A DNA stretch of 64,000 nucleotides from JAXMAZ01 sp046350115 (GTDB lineage Bacteria > Planctomycetota > Planctomycetia > Gemmatales > Gemmataceae), in the NCBI GenBank assembly GCA_046350115.1, contig JAXMAZ010000002.1, positions 496,001 through 560,000 of the forward strand, written 5' to 3'. Shown here piece by piece: positions 49,860 through 59,554 of the stretch. Position 1 is the stretch's first letter. Each line of letters begins with the position of its first letter. The notes beneath the pieces were generated by a model. That model saw only the letters and a program-made list of their open reading frames with translations, did no database searches and was not told the DNA's origin. The position numbers were made by a program, and so were the translations under genes.

Positions 49860-52748
49860 TCAGTCCCCCTGGAACCCGCGGTCGGACTCCACGTCGAAGT
49901 CCAGCACGGACACGCCCGCCGCCTGGAGCCGGGCCAGCGCCTCGGCCTTCCGGCCGGCCGGCACGTCCACCCACACCTCGCCGCCGTCCGCCCGGACGGT
50001 GAAGCCGGCCGCCCGCAGGGTCTCGGCCGCCATCTCCCGCAGCTCGGCCGGCACGCACAGCCGCAGCACCGCCGGCTTCAGCAGCCGCCCCCGCAGCTCG
50101 TCCGGCGTCCCCTCGGCGGCCTTGCGGCCGGCTTCTAAGACGACCACCCGGTCGGCCAGGGCGGCGATCTCCCCGGTCCGGTGGGTGCAGAACAGCAGCG
50201 TCTTGCCGGCCGCCTTCAGCCGGGCCAGCAGCCGGCCGAACTCCTCCCGGGCGGCCACGTCCAGGTTGCTGGTCGGCTCGTCCAGCAGCAGCACCGGCGG
50301 GTCGGACAGGAGGGCGAGGACGAGGGCCAGCTTCTGCCGCATCCCGCCGGACAGGTGCCGGACCGGGCGGTCGTGGACGCCGGCCAGCCCCCACTCGGCC
50401 AGCAGCTCGATCCCGCGGCCGGCCCCGACCCGGCGGAGGGCGGCGTAGAACCGGACGCACTCCAGCACCGTCTGGTCCGGGTGCAGCTTGACCTCCTGCG
50501 GGACGTACCCGAGCAGCCGCCGGCTGGCCTTCCCCCGCATCCCGCACGGCTGGCCGAGGATGGAGCAAGTCCCCTCGAACGGCACTAGCCCGAGCAGGCA
50601 CTTCAGCAGGGTGGTCTTGCCGGCCCCGTTCGCCCCCCACAGGGCGACCGCCTCGCCCGGCCGGACGGCGAAGCTCAGCCCGTCGACGGCGGCCACCGCC
50701 CCGTACCGTTTGGTTAACCCGGTCACCGCCACCGCGGGTACGGCCGCGGGCGGCGGGACCGGGGCGTCCGGGTCGGCCCGGACGGCTCCGAGCGGCCAGC
50801 GGGTCAGGCACCCGGCCGCCCCGACGAGCAGGCCGACCGCCACAAGCGGCCAGCCCCGGCCGGTCGGCTGCGGGCTGGACAGTGGCGGGGGGGCGGGGGC
50901 CATGCGCGGCCGCGGGTCGGTGAACTTCGCCTGGGGCTCGAAGATGGGGAACAGCTTGGACGAGTAGTCGATCGCCTCGGCGGCCGGGCCGTGGGCGAAC
51001 AGCCGCATCCCGCTGTTTCGGTCGGTCAGCCGCTCGAACAGTTGGACCGGCCGGTACGGCTGGTCGCCGAACCCGTCCCCGTCCGCGTCCAGCCCGCGGT
51101 AATCGCTCCAGAAGTTGCCGGCCCACTCGTTCCCGGCCGGCAGGGCCGTCCTCCCCTCGACCGTCACCTGCTCCCCGTTCTCGACGAACGAGTTGTTCTC
51201 CACCCGGTTCCGCGTGCAGGAGGTGAAGATCGTCACCCCGCGCTCGTTGTACGCGATCAGGTTGTCGGCCATCTCCCCGCGGGCGCCTTCCATGAACACC
51301 CCGGTCCGGTTGCTGGCGACCACGTTGCCCCGCAGGACGTAGTCGTCCATGTCCTTCAGCCCGACCCCGTACCCGCTGGCCCCGCGGTTGTTCTCCACCC
51401 AGTTCCGCTCCAGCCGGACCCGCCGGCTGTACATCAGGAACGCCCCGACCGAGTTGTCGGCGAACCGGTTGTCGCTCACCACCGCGTCGTCGCAGTACAT
51501 GAAGTGGATGCCGTACCGGCCGTGCTGCACCCGGTTGCCCCGGACGGTCAGCCCCTTCGAGTACCAGAGCACCAGGTCGCGGCCGTGCTCCAGCTCGTTG
51601 TCCGCGACGGTGACGCTGTGGCTCCACCACAGGCGGACCAGGTCGCCGCGGCGGGCGATGTCCAGGTTCTTGCCGCGGAGGGCGTTCCCGCGGACGACGC
51701 TCCGGGGCGAGTCCCGCAGCGAGATGCCGAACAGCACGTCCTCCAGCCGGTTCCCCTCGATCACCGCGTCCGGGGCGGTGGCCAAAACCCCGCCGTCCCC
51801 GTCCTCGTTGGCGAGCAGGTCGCCGGTGTTACGGACGACGAACCCGGTGAACCGGACGCCCGGGGCGGCGAGCGTCACCACCGTCCCCTTGCCGCCGCCG
51901 TCGATTACCGGCCAGTCGCGGCCGACCAGGGCGACGGCCTTGTCCACCACGACCGGCCCGGGGTGGGTGCCGCCGGCCACCTCGATCGTGTCCCCGGGGG
52001 CGGCCTGCCGGACGGCGTCCGCGATCGTCTTCACCGGCCCGTCCGGTCGGACCTGCCAGGTGGCGGCCGTGCCCGGCCCGGCGGACAGCGCCACCGCGAT
52101 CGCGGCGGCGACGAGGGAGGGGGCGGTCGCCGGCTGGGCCGCGGCCGGCGGCGTCGCCGCGACCCGCCACCGGAACCACCGGACGTACCCGAAGTAGAGC
52201 GACGCGGCCGCGGCGGCCATCGCCATGTAGTGGCCGTCCCCGAGCCACGCCTCCGTTTTGAACTGGCCGACTTTCCCGATCCCGAGAACGGTCGGGACGA
52301 ACGGCTTGATCGAGCTGCTCATGGCGGCGTGCGGGTCGAGGTTCAGCCCGTAGTCCCGCAGCCACCAGTACAGGTCGGCGATGAACACCGCCGGGAACAA
52401 GACGCCCGGCACCAGCAGCAACGGACTCCACCGGGTGGCGAACACGGCGACCAGGACCATCACCGCCGCCATCCCGTACACCGCCTGGCGGCCGACGGAC
52501 CGCTCGAACTGGGCGGCCTTCTCCAGCTCCTTCATGCCGATGTAGTGGTTCAGCCCGTCGATCTCCGCGACATCACCGGCGATCTTGTCCGGGTACCCGG
52601 CGACGTTCAGCCCCTTCGGGTACTGCGGGGCGTGCAGCTTCATCAGCCAGTACGGGCGGTCCGGCGACAGGTACAGCAGGACCGCACCGGCGACCAGGGC
52701 CGCACGGGCGAGCCAGGACTGCGCGGACAGCGGACGGGAGGTGTTCAT
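49860..52748 (-). CDS. nosDF: Fusion of membrane module, NosD and NosF ATPase
   Basis: One 962-residue frame. The N-terminal ~210 residues carry four membrane helices and YPKGLNVAGYPDKIAGDVAE, GLNHYIGM, as in a small membrane protein of clade II nos loci. A hydrophobic/signal-like stretch then leads into NosD (~230-620): a right-handed beta-helix of CASH repeats (WSHSVTVADNELEHGRDLV, RYGIHFMYCDDAVVSDNRF, LDADGDGFGDQPYRP). A further membrane helix (~655-675) precedes NosF: Walker A GANGAGKTT (~706), LSGGMRQK (~798), Walker B LLLDEPTSNLD (~823). These are normally three separate genes. ATG 52748 is preferred to GTG 52754; neither has a strong ribosome site. Confidence 0.88.
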   Translation of the reverse strand: MNTSRPLSAQSWLARAALVAGAVLLYLSPDRPYWLMKLHAPQYPKGLNVAGYPDKIAGDVAEIDGLNHYIGMKELEKAAQFERSVGRQAVYGMAAVMVLVAVFATRWSPLLLVPGVLFPAVFIADLYWWLRDYGLNLDPHAAMSSSIKPFVPTVLGIGKVGQFKTEAWLGDGHYMAMAAAAASLYFGYVRWFRWRVAATPPAAAQPATAPSLVAAAIAVALSAGPGTAATWQVRPDGPVKTIADAVRQAAPGDTIEVAGGTHPGPVVVDKAVALVGRDWPVIDGGGKGTVVTLAAPGVRFTGFVVRNTGDLLANEDGDGGVLATAPDAVIEGNRLEDVLFGISLRDSPRSVVRGNALRGKNLDIARRGDLVRLWWSHSVTVADNELEHGRDLVLWYSKGLTVRGNRVQHGRYGIHFMYCDDAVVSDNRFADNSVGAFLMYSRRVRLERNWVENNRGASGYGVGLKDMDDYVLRGNVVASNRTGVFMEGARGEMADNLIAYNERGVTIFTSCTRNRVENNSFVENGEQVTVEGRTALPAGNEWAGNFWSDYRGLDADGDGFGDQPYRPVQLFERLTDRNSGMRLFAHGPAAEAIDYSSKLFPIFEPQAKFTDPRPRMAPAPPPLSSPQPTGRGWPLVAVGLLVGAAGCLTRWPLGAVRADPDAPVPPPAAVPAVAVTGLTKRYGAVAAVDGLSFAVRPGEAVALWGANGAGKTTLLKCLLGLVPFEGTCSILGQPCGMRGKASRRLLGYVPQEVKLHPDQTVLECVRFYAALRRVGAGRGIELLAEWGLAGVHDRPVRHLSGGMRQKLALVLALLSDPPVLLLDEPTSNLDVAAREEFGRLLARLKAAGKTLLFCTHRTGEIAALADRVVVLEAGRKAAEGTPDELRGRLLKPAVLRLCVPAELREMAAETLRAAGFTVRADGGEVWVDVPAGRKAEALARLQAAGVSVLDFDVESDRGFQGD

Positions 52749-52778
52749 GGCCACGGGTCGCCGGTCAAAGAGGGAAGG

Positions 52779-52803
52779 GCCGCGGGGCGGGTCGCCCCGC
52801 GGC
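52779..52803 (-). promoter_or_regulatory. Hairpin between nosZ and the nosDF fusion
   Basis: A perfect 11-bp stem (GCCGCGGGGCG/CGCCCCGCGGC) with a three-base loop inside the 70-base gap after nosZ. There is no U tract. It could protect the nosZ mRNA 3' end and lower expression of the assembly genes relative to nosZ; this is inference. Confidence 0.6.
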
Positions 52804-52818
52804 GGGCGGGTCGGGCGG

Positions 52819-54843
52819 TTACGGCTCGATCATCAGGTAGCCCATCATCTCGAGGTGAAGGGCCGAGCAGAACTCGAGGCAGTAGAAGGGGAACACGCCC
52901 GGCTTGTCGGCGACGAACTCGACGGTGATCGTCTTGCCCGGCTCGATGCTGCCGGCGATGTTGTACCCGGGGATGCAGAACCCGTGGGTGGCGTCCCGGG
53001 TGCTCTCCAGGCTGGTGACCGTCCACCGCACCTTCTGCCCCTTCTTGATCTTCACGTGTTCCGGCTCGAAGTGGCTCCGCAGGGCGAGCATGTTCACCTC
53101 GGTGGTGTCCCCCTTGGCGGTGACCGACCACTTGAAGTCCTTAGCGTCGGCCGGGGCGCCCGGCTTCTTCGCCTGCAGGTGCGGGTCCCAGCCGATCTGC
53201 GGGTACACCTCCCAGCACTTCAGCTTGTCCGCGCTGATGATCTGGGCGTAGTGCGGCTCGGCGATGCCCAGCGGCAGGTCGTAGATCACCCGGGACCGGT
53301 CGCCCGGCCGGCTGATGTCGATGAGCTGCAGGTTCTGGGGCAGCAGCGGCCCCATGTTCGGGTACCGGTCGACCGACCACTTGTTCAGGGCGACCAGGAA
53401 CTTGCCCTTCGGGCTGGCGGTGTCCCCCTCGGCGGCCGCGATGTGGCCGACGTTGTACTGCACCGGGACGCTGTGCACCAGCTTCCACGGCCCCTCGGCC
53501 GCCTTCTGCTCGGCCCCGCCGAGCGTCCACCGGGCGACCGCGTTGTCCAGGAACAGGCTGGTGTACGCGTACCCCTTGTCGTCGAACTGGGTGTGCAGCG
53601 GCCCCAGGCCGAGTTCCACCTGGGCCTCCTTGCAGGCGTCGAACTTGAGCACCGGCACCCCGTACACGTCCTTCGACTCGTAGCTCTTGGCGGCCACCGC
53701 CGACCGGATCTTGTCCATCGAGTAGACGGTCACGTGCGGGTCCAGCTTGCCGGACACGACGATGTGCTGGCCGGACGGGCTGACGTCCACCCCGTGCGGG
53801 CTTTTCGGCTCGGGGACGAAGTGCAGCAGCCCCTCGTCGATGGCCGCCTGCAGCGGGATGACCGGCAGCCCCTCGATCTTGGACACCTTGCCGGCCTTGG
53901 CCACCTCGGCCGCCTTCTTCCAGTTGATCACGTGCAGGTAGTCCATGTCGTTCCGGGACACCCCCGCCTCGAACGGCGGCTTGCCCTGCTCGATCCCGCC
54001 GGTGGCCAGCTCGGTGTTGATCGAGTTGATGAAGATCCACCCGTCGCTCGCCTTCTTGCCGCAGTCGGACAGGTCCTGCCAGTACGGCGGCGCCTCCAGG
54101 GCGAACGACGCCGCCTCGTCGATCCGGCCCTTGGTCCGGTCGAACTTCCAGAAGGTGATCAGCCCGCGGTACTCTTCCTTGTACTTCTCGATCGGGGCGT
54201 ACTTGTGGCCGAGCGGCACCGCGTACTGGGATCCCTCGATCACGTACTCGGTGTCCGGGGTGACCATGGTCGACCCGTGGTTGTTGTTGAACGCCGGGTT
54301 GGCCAGGATCTGCTTGGTCTCGAAGTCCCGCAGGTCGATGACCGCCAGCCGGCCGTTCGCCTTGTCGTTGATGAACAGGAACTGGCCGTCGTACTCCCCG
54401 TTGGTCTCGCTCAGGGCCGGGTGGTGGGTGTCCCCCCAGGTGAGCGGGCCGCGGTTCGGGTGCCGCTTGCTGTTGAACTGATCGAGGGCGGTCTCCTTCA
54501 CCCCCACCCCGTACCCGCTCCACGAGTCCGGGGAGAACACGGCGATGGTCCGCAGGATCCGCATCGACGGGATGCCGATGACGTGTACCTGCCCGCTGTG
54601 CCCGCCGGACGCGAACATGACGAAGTCGTCGAACCGGCCGCTCGGGTGGTAGGTGGCCAGGGCGGCGGCCACGTCGTCCGGGCTGAGCTTGCGGTCCTTG
54701 ATCAGTTGGTCGGCGTCCCCGGGCAGGCTGAGGGTGACGGGCGCCTCCCCGGCCGACTTGTCGCGGAGCGTCCGGGTGCCCGTGACCCCCACGACGGCCC
54801 CGAGCAAGATGCCCAGCAGGCCGTACTTCCAGCAGCCGCTCAT
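52819..54843 (-). CDS. nosZ: Nitrous-oxide reductase, clade II
   Basis: A 674-residue NosZ that reduces N2O to N2 in the periplasm. ATG 54843 follows GGGAGG. The N-terminus (MSGCWKYGLLGILLGAVVGV) lacks a twin-arginine motif, pointing to the Sec-exported clade II. Seven His that can ligate CuZ are visible in the propeller: GDTHHPAL (two), NNNHGST, SPHGVDV, GPLHTQF, NVGHIAA, AEPHYAQ. The C-terminal cupredoxin has the CuA motif YCLEFCSALHLEMMGY (~653-668), with HGFCIPG upstream. First gene of the minus-strand nos operon. No Fe-S nosR or denitrification genes are nearby, as often in non-denitrifying N2O reducers. Confidence 0.95.
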   Translation of the reverse strand: MSGCWKYGLLGILLGAVVGVTGTRTLRDKSAGEAPVTLSLPGDADQLIKDRKLSPDDVAAALATYHPSGRFDDFVMFASGGHSGQVHVIGIPSMRILRTIAVFSPDSWSGYGVGVKETALDQFNSKRHPNRGPLTWGDTHHPALSETNGEYDGQFLFINDKANGRLAVIDLRDFETKQILANPAFNNNHGSTMVTPDTEYVIEGSQYAVPLGHKYAPIEKYKEEYRGLITFWKFDRTKGRIDEAASFALEAPPYWQDLSDCGKKASDGWIFINSINTELATGGIEQGKPPFEAGVSRNDMDYLHVINWKKAAEVAKAGKVSKIEGLPVIPLQAAIDEGLLHFVPEPKSPHGVDVSPSGQHIVVSGKLDPHVTVYSMDKIRSAVAAKSYESKDVYGVPVLKFDACKEAQVELGLGPLHTQFDDKGYAYTSLFLDNAVARWTLGGAEQKAAEGPWKLVHSVPVQYNVGHIAAAEGDTASPKGKFLVALNKWSVDRYPNMGPLLPQNLQLIDISRPGDRSRVIYDLPLGIAEPHYAQIISADKLKCWEVYPQIGWDPHLQAKKPGAPADAKDFKWSVTAKGDTTEVNMLALRSHFEPEHVKIKKGQKVRWTVTSLESTRDATHGFCIPGYNIAGSIEPGKTITVEFVADKPGVFPFYCLEFCSALHLEMMGYLMIEP

Positions 54844-55133
54844 GTGATCCTCCCGCGCGGGAATGGTCAGGTCGCCTCAGTGGCGGACCGGTATGCACCG
54901 AGAGTGCCAGTCAGGGGCTATTTTGGAAAACTGGATCCAAATGTCCACAATTGTCCTGTTTTGTACTCCTCTGCAGTGATCGCGGGGCGCTTTGACGGGG
55001 GCGCTGTCGGGCACAGATTCTCAGATCTGGCGAGGGCGATTCTCACGGGTGGGACGGCCTCCATCGCCTGGGCTGGTCCAGACCTCGGGCGTAGGATGGC
55101 TTCGTCGCCGCCGTCCTCTGAACCGGGGTCGTC
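54844..55133. promoter_or_regulatory. Divergent promoter region of nosZ and the isomerase gene
   Basis: This 290-base region holds an unusually AT-rich patch (54919-54966) for such a GC-rich window. The patch contains the dyad TTGGA-N8-TCCAA (54923-54940) and the palindrome ACAATTGT (54947-54954). Either could be an operator or promoter element. No exact FNR box (TTGAT-N4-ATCAA) is present. Assignment to nosZ or to the plus-strand gene is not possible from sequence. Confidence 0.45.
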
Positions 55134-56003
<870 letters not shown>

Positions 56004-56105
56004 CCCCTCCGACGTGAGGAGTGTCACCGGGGGCGGGGGCGGCCCGAACCGGGGGACCGGTCGCGCCCTCCTATCCGTGAGCTACAGCACCCCGGACCCT
56101 GTGCA

Positions 56106-57008
56106 ATGAGCACCCTGCAACGGCTGGCCGACCGCGGGCTGGTCCGCCCGCCCCGCTGGCTGCCGGCCAACGTCCAGTACGAGACGGTCATGGGGTCGGT
56201 CGCCTACGGGGTGTCGTCTGACAGCAGCGACCTGGACGTGTACGGGTGGGCCATCCCGCCGAAGGACGACGTGTTCCCCTACCTGCGGGGCGAGGTGCCC
56301 GGGTTCGGCCGCCAGCACCGGCGGTTCGCCCAGTTGCAGGAGCACCACGTCCGCGACCCGGACGCCCTCGGCGGGAAGGGGCGGACCTACGACCTGACCG
56401 TGTTCGGCATCGTCAAGTTCTTCGCCCTGGCGATGGAGAACAACCCGAACGTGATCGACTGCCTGTTCACCCCGGCCACCTGCGTGCTGCACGCCACCCG
56501 GGTCGGCACCCTGGTGCGGGAGCACCGCCGGCTGTTCCTGCACCGCGGGGCGTGGCCGAAGTTCAAGGGGTACGCCTACTCCCAGCTCCACAAGCTGGCC
56601 GTCAAAACGCCGCAGGGGAAGCGGGCTGAACTGGTGGAGCGGCATGGGTACGACACCAAGTTCGCGTATCACGTGGTCCGCCTACTGGGGGAGGTGGAGC
56701 AGATCCTGGTCGAGGGGGACATCGACCTGCAGCGGGACCGGGAGCGGCTGAAGGCGATCCGCCGGGGCGAGTGGCCGGAGGCCCGACTGCGGCAGTGGGC
56801 GGCGGACAAGGAGGCCGACCTGGAGCGGGCCTACGCCGCCAGCACCCTGCCGGCGGTGCCGGACGAGGACCGGCTGAAGGAACTGTTGCTCGCCTGCCTG
56901 GAGGAGCACTACGGCAGTCTGGCCGGGGCGGTCGTCCGGCCGGACCGGGCGGTGGCCGCCCTGCGGGCCGTGCAGGCGGAGCTGGAGAAAGTAAGGGACT
57001 TGCTGTGA
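56106..57008 (+). CDS. Predicted nucleotidyltransferase (COG3541/PF10127 type), first of a pair
   Basis: A 300-residue protein of the DNA-polymerase-beta superfamily. GSVAYGVSSDSSDLDVYGWA (~31-50) is the G-S...D-x-D active-site motif, with YDLTVFGIVKFFALAMENNPNVIDCLF supplying the third acidic residue and a conserved helix. The C-terminal half is helical (KRAELVERHGYDTKFAYHVVRLL). The family is related to T4 RlaP-like proteins; substrates are not established. Its stop overlaps the start of the next nucleotidyltransferase gene (GTGA), so the two are translationally coupled. Confidence 0.8.
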   Translation: MSTLQRLADRGLVRPPRWLPANVQYETVMGSVAYGVSSDSSDLDVYGWAIPPKDDVFPYLRGEVPGFGRQHRRFAQLQEHHVRDPDALGGKGRTYDLTVFGIVKFFALAMENNPNVIDCLFTPATCVLHATRVGTLVREHRRLFLHRGAWPKFKGYAYSQLHKLAVKTPQGKRAELVERHGYDTKFAYHVVRLLGEVEQILVEGDIDLQRDRERLKAIRRGEWPEARLRQWAADKEADLERAYAASTLPAVPDEDRLKELLLACLEEHYGSLAGAVVRPDRAVAALRAVQAELEKVRDLL

Positions 57009-57781
57009 CCGAGGTCATTTCAGCAGCCGCGGCCGACCGGCTCCGGGCCGATGCCGCCCGACACCCGTACCCGCTGGTGTTCGCCACGGTCAGCGGGGCG
57101 CACCTGTACGGGTTCCCGTCGCCGGACTCGGACTTCGACCTGCGGGGCGCCCACGTTCTGCCGGTGCGGGAGGTGGTCGGCCTCGACCCCGGCCGGGAGA
57201 CGGTCGAGGTGTCCGCCGACGACGGGCTGGAGCTGGACCTCGTCACCCACGACGTGCGGAAGTTCTTCGGCCTGCTGCTGCAGAAGAACGGGTACGTCCT
57301 GGAGCAGCTCCATTCCCCGCTGGTGGTCCACACCACCCCCGAGCACGCCGAGCTGCGGGCGGTCGCCCGGGGGTGTGTCACCCGGCACCACAGCCACCAC
57401 TACCTCGGGTTCGCGGCCACCCAGTGGCGGCTGTTCGACAAGGAGCGACCGCGGCGGGTGAAGCCGCTGCTGTACACGTACCGGGTGCTGCTGACCGGCA
57501 TCCACCTGATGCGGTCCGGGGAGGTGGAGGCGAACCTGGTGCGGCTGAACGCCGACGCCCGGCTGCCGCACGTGGATGACCTGATCGCCCGCAAGTTAGC
57601 CGGGCCGGAGCAATCGGCGGTCGGGGACGCGGACGTCGAGTTCCACCGCCGGGAGTACGACCGACTGCGGGCCGAGCTGGAGGCGGCGCACCGGGTCAGC
57701 CACTTGCCCGAGGCGCCGTCCGCCCGTCCGGCGCTCAACGACTTGCTCGTCCGGTTGCGGCTGACGGACCGGGCGGGATGA
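57005..57781 (+). CDS. Predicted nucleotidyltransferase (COG3541/PF10127 type), second of a pair
   Basis: A 258-residue protein starting at GTG 57005, overlapping the upstream stop by four bases. The active-site motif is VSGAHLYGFPSPDSDFDLRGAH (~28-49, three Asp), followed by DDGLELDLVTHDVRKFFGLLLQKNGYVLEQL. This parallels the neighbour but with low overall identity. The C-terminal region (RHHSHHYLGFAATQW, LLYTYRVLLTGIHLM) is helical and His-rich. Probably the two proteins work together, for example as a heteromer on one RNA or nucleotide substrate; this is inference from coupling. Confidence 0.8.
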   Translation: MTEVISAAAADRLRADAARHPYPLVFATVSGAHLYGFPSPDSDFDLRGAHVLPVREVVGLDPGRETVEVSADDGLELDLVTHDVRKFFGLLLQKNGYVLEQLHSPLVVHTTPEHAELRAVARGCVTRHHSHHYLGFAATQWRLFDKERPRRVKPLLYTYRVLLTGIHLMRSGEVEANLVRLNADARLPHVDDLIARKLAGPEQSAVGDADVEFHRREYDRLRAELEAAHRVSHLPEAPSARPALNDLLVRLRLTDRAG

Positions 57782-57883
57782 GAGCCAACTGAGTGCCGCT
57801 ATCGGTTGAGTTGCGAGCAGGGGGCCGGCCGGTTAGCCTGGCCGGAGGCCGGCCCACTCTTGCCCACTCCCGGAGTCAGCGCC

Positions 57884-58738
57884 ATGTGCCGACAGCTTCT
57901 CGCTCTGGCCGCCGTACTGCTGGCCGCGACCGCGTCTGCCGGCCAGGATCGGCCGATGAACCCGCCAGCGGCCCCGTCCAAAGTGGACCGAGTGCTGCAC
58001 GGGGTCCAGTTCCTGGACGCCGCCGAGCTGGCCAAGGTGCTCAGCACCTCCTTCCGCGGTGAGGTGTCGGTGGCCGTCGCCCCGGGCAACACCCTGTTGG
58101 TCAGCGGCCCCCATGAGGCCGTGACCGAGTTGCTCAACCTGGCCCGGCAACTCGACGTCCCGCCGCGGACGGTGGCGGTCGAGCTGACCCTCGTCGAAGT
58201 CCCCGGCAGGAAGGGGGACGAGGAGAAGGAGCCGGCCGCCCCCGACCTGGCCGGGCCGGCCGCGGACCTGTCCGCCAAGCTGGCCGCGCTGGCCAAGGCG
58301 AACCCGGCCACCTCGGTCCGGCGGATCGCCCTGACCGCCACCGCCGGCCAGCCGGTGTCCACCACCCTGGGCGGGAACGTACCGCTGGTCACCAGCTCGG
58401 TCCTGGGCGGGCGCGGCGGGGCCGGCGGCCCGCCGGTCCAGCGGTCGGTCAGCTACAGCCAGGTGGGGACGACGGCCGCGGTGACCGCCCGGCCCGAAGG
58501 GAACGGGGTCGCCGTCGAGTTGATGCTCCAGGACACCCGGGTGCGGGCACGGGAGGGCGGGGACGAGGCCGCCCCGGCCGAGACGGTCAGCCACACCCTG
58601 AAAGGCCCGGTGCGGGTGCCGGCCGGGCGGGCGGTGGTGGCCCAGACCTGCCGGACCGACGGGAAGGCGGGGCCGGCGACGATCTACGTGGTGGTGACAG
58701 CCCGGGCGGTCGAACCGGGCGGGCGGTCCGGCCGATAG
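57884..58738 (+). CDS. Exported protein with secretin N-like domain
   Basis: A 284-residue protein. ATG 57884 is chosen for GGAG upstream and the signal peptide MCRQLLALAAVLLAATASAG. Residues ~32-100 (LHGVQFLDAAELAKVLSTSF, VSVAVAPGNTLLVSGPHEAV, LNLARQLDVPPRTVAVELTLVEVPG) match the short domain found before the channel in type II/III secretins and PilQ. A Gly-rich region and a beta-rich end (TAAVTARPEGNGVAVELMLQDTRV) follow. It lacks the secretin channel itself, so it is a stand-alone relative. Role unknown. Confidence 0.65.
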   Translation: MCRQLLALAAVLLAATASAGQDRPMNPPAAPSKVDRVLHGVQFLDAAELAKVLSTSFRGEVSVAVAPGNTLLVSGPHEAVTELLNLARQLDVPPRTVAVELTLVEVPGRKGDEEKEPAAPDLAGPAADLSAKLAALAKANPATSVRRIALTATAGQPVSTTLGGNVPLVTSSVLGGRGGAGGPPVQRSVSYSQVGTTAAVTARPEGNGVAVELMLQDTRVRAREGGDEAAPAETVSHTLKGPVRVPAGRAVVAQTCRTDGKAGPATIYVVVTARAVEPGGRSGR

Positions 58739-58848
58739 CGGACGGGGCGCGGTCGCTCCAGGCCGGCCGCCCGTATAACGGCGGTGCGGCCGGGGCCGCC
58801 CGCCGGTGGCGGGCCGACCCTCCCCCGGCCGGTTCAGGAGACGGCATC

Positions 58849-59241
58849 ATGCGGACGCTCCTCGCGGCGGTGCTGACGGTCGGGCTGGGCGGGCTGGCTT
58901 ACGCGGACGACGCCAAGCCGGACCCGGTCGGGACGTGGAAGTGGGAGACGGAGTTCAACGGGCAGAAGCGGCAGTCGACGCTCAAGCTGAAGAAGGACGG
59001 GGACAAGCTGGCCGGGGTGATGGTCGGGCGGGACAACACGGAGACCAAGATCGAGGACGTGAAGTACAAGGACGGCGACCTGTCGTTCGTCGTCAACCGG
59101 GAGCGGGACGGCCAGAAGTTCTCCATCAAGTACAAGGCGAAGATCAAGGGCGACACGATCAAGGGGGAGGCCGAGGCCGACTTCGGCGGGGAAACCCGGA
59201 AGTTCGAGTTCGAGGGCAAGCGGGAAAAAGCGGACAAGTGA
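58849..59241 (+). CDS. Small exported beta-barrel-like protein
   Basis: A 130-residue protein. ATG 58849 follows AGGAGA. Signal peptide MRTLLAAVLTVGLGGLAYA. The mature part alternates hydrophobic and charged residues in short strands (VGTWKWETEFNGQKRQSTLK, DKLAGVMVG, DGDLSFVVNRE, GDTIKGEAEADFGGE), like small lipocalin-type planctomycete periplasmic proteins. Lys-rich and less GC-extreme in composition than its neighbours. No function known. Confidence 0.7.
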   Translation: MRTLLAAVLTVGLGGLAYADDAKPDPVGTWKWETEFNGQKRQSTLKLKKDGDKLAGVMVGRDNTETKIEDVKYKDGDLSFVVNRERDGQKFSIKYKAKIKGDTIKGEAEADFGGETRKFEFEGKREKADK

Positions 59242-59554
59242 CCGCCGCCAGGGCGGCCGGACAGACGCCCGGCCGCCCGTCTGCTCTTTCTGTACATCAC
59301 ACCGGCAACCGGTTTCTCAACCGCGCACAGCGGTCAAACGGTCTCTACGGCGGTTTTGGTACGGCAGGAATCCACTCAATTCGGTTCACCCGTTGACTTT
59401 TCGGCTCCCGCCTGGGAATCTGTGCGGTCAGCACGGCTTGACGGGCCGGCCGTGACTCGCATTCTCGCCCGGCGCTCGCGTTCGTTTCCCGCTGACCGCC
59501 CCCCGGCGGTCGTCGGGGCGCACTTATCCGCCCGTCACGTCCTGGGAGGCCGCC
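59242..59554. other. Gap before the last surface-protein gene
   Basis: About 310 bases without a supported gene. It holds the promoter and leader of the gene at 59555, but I see no clear promoter pair or terminator. Confidence 0.4.
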
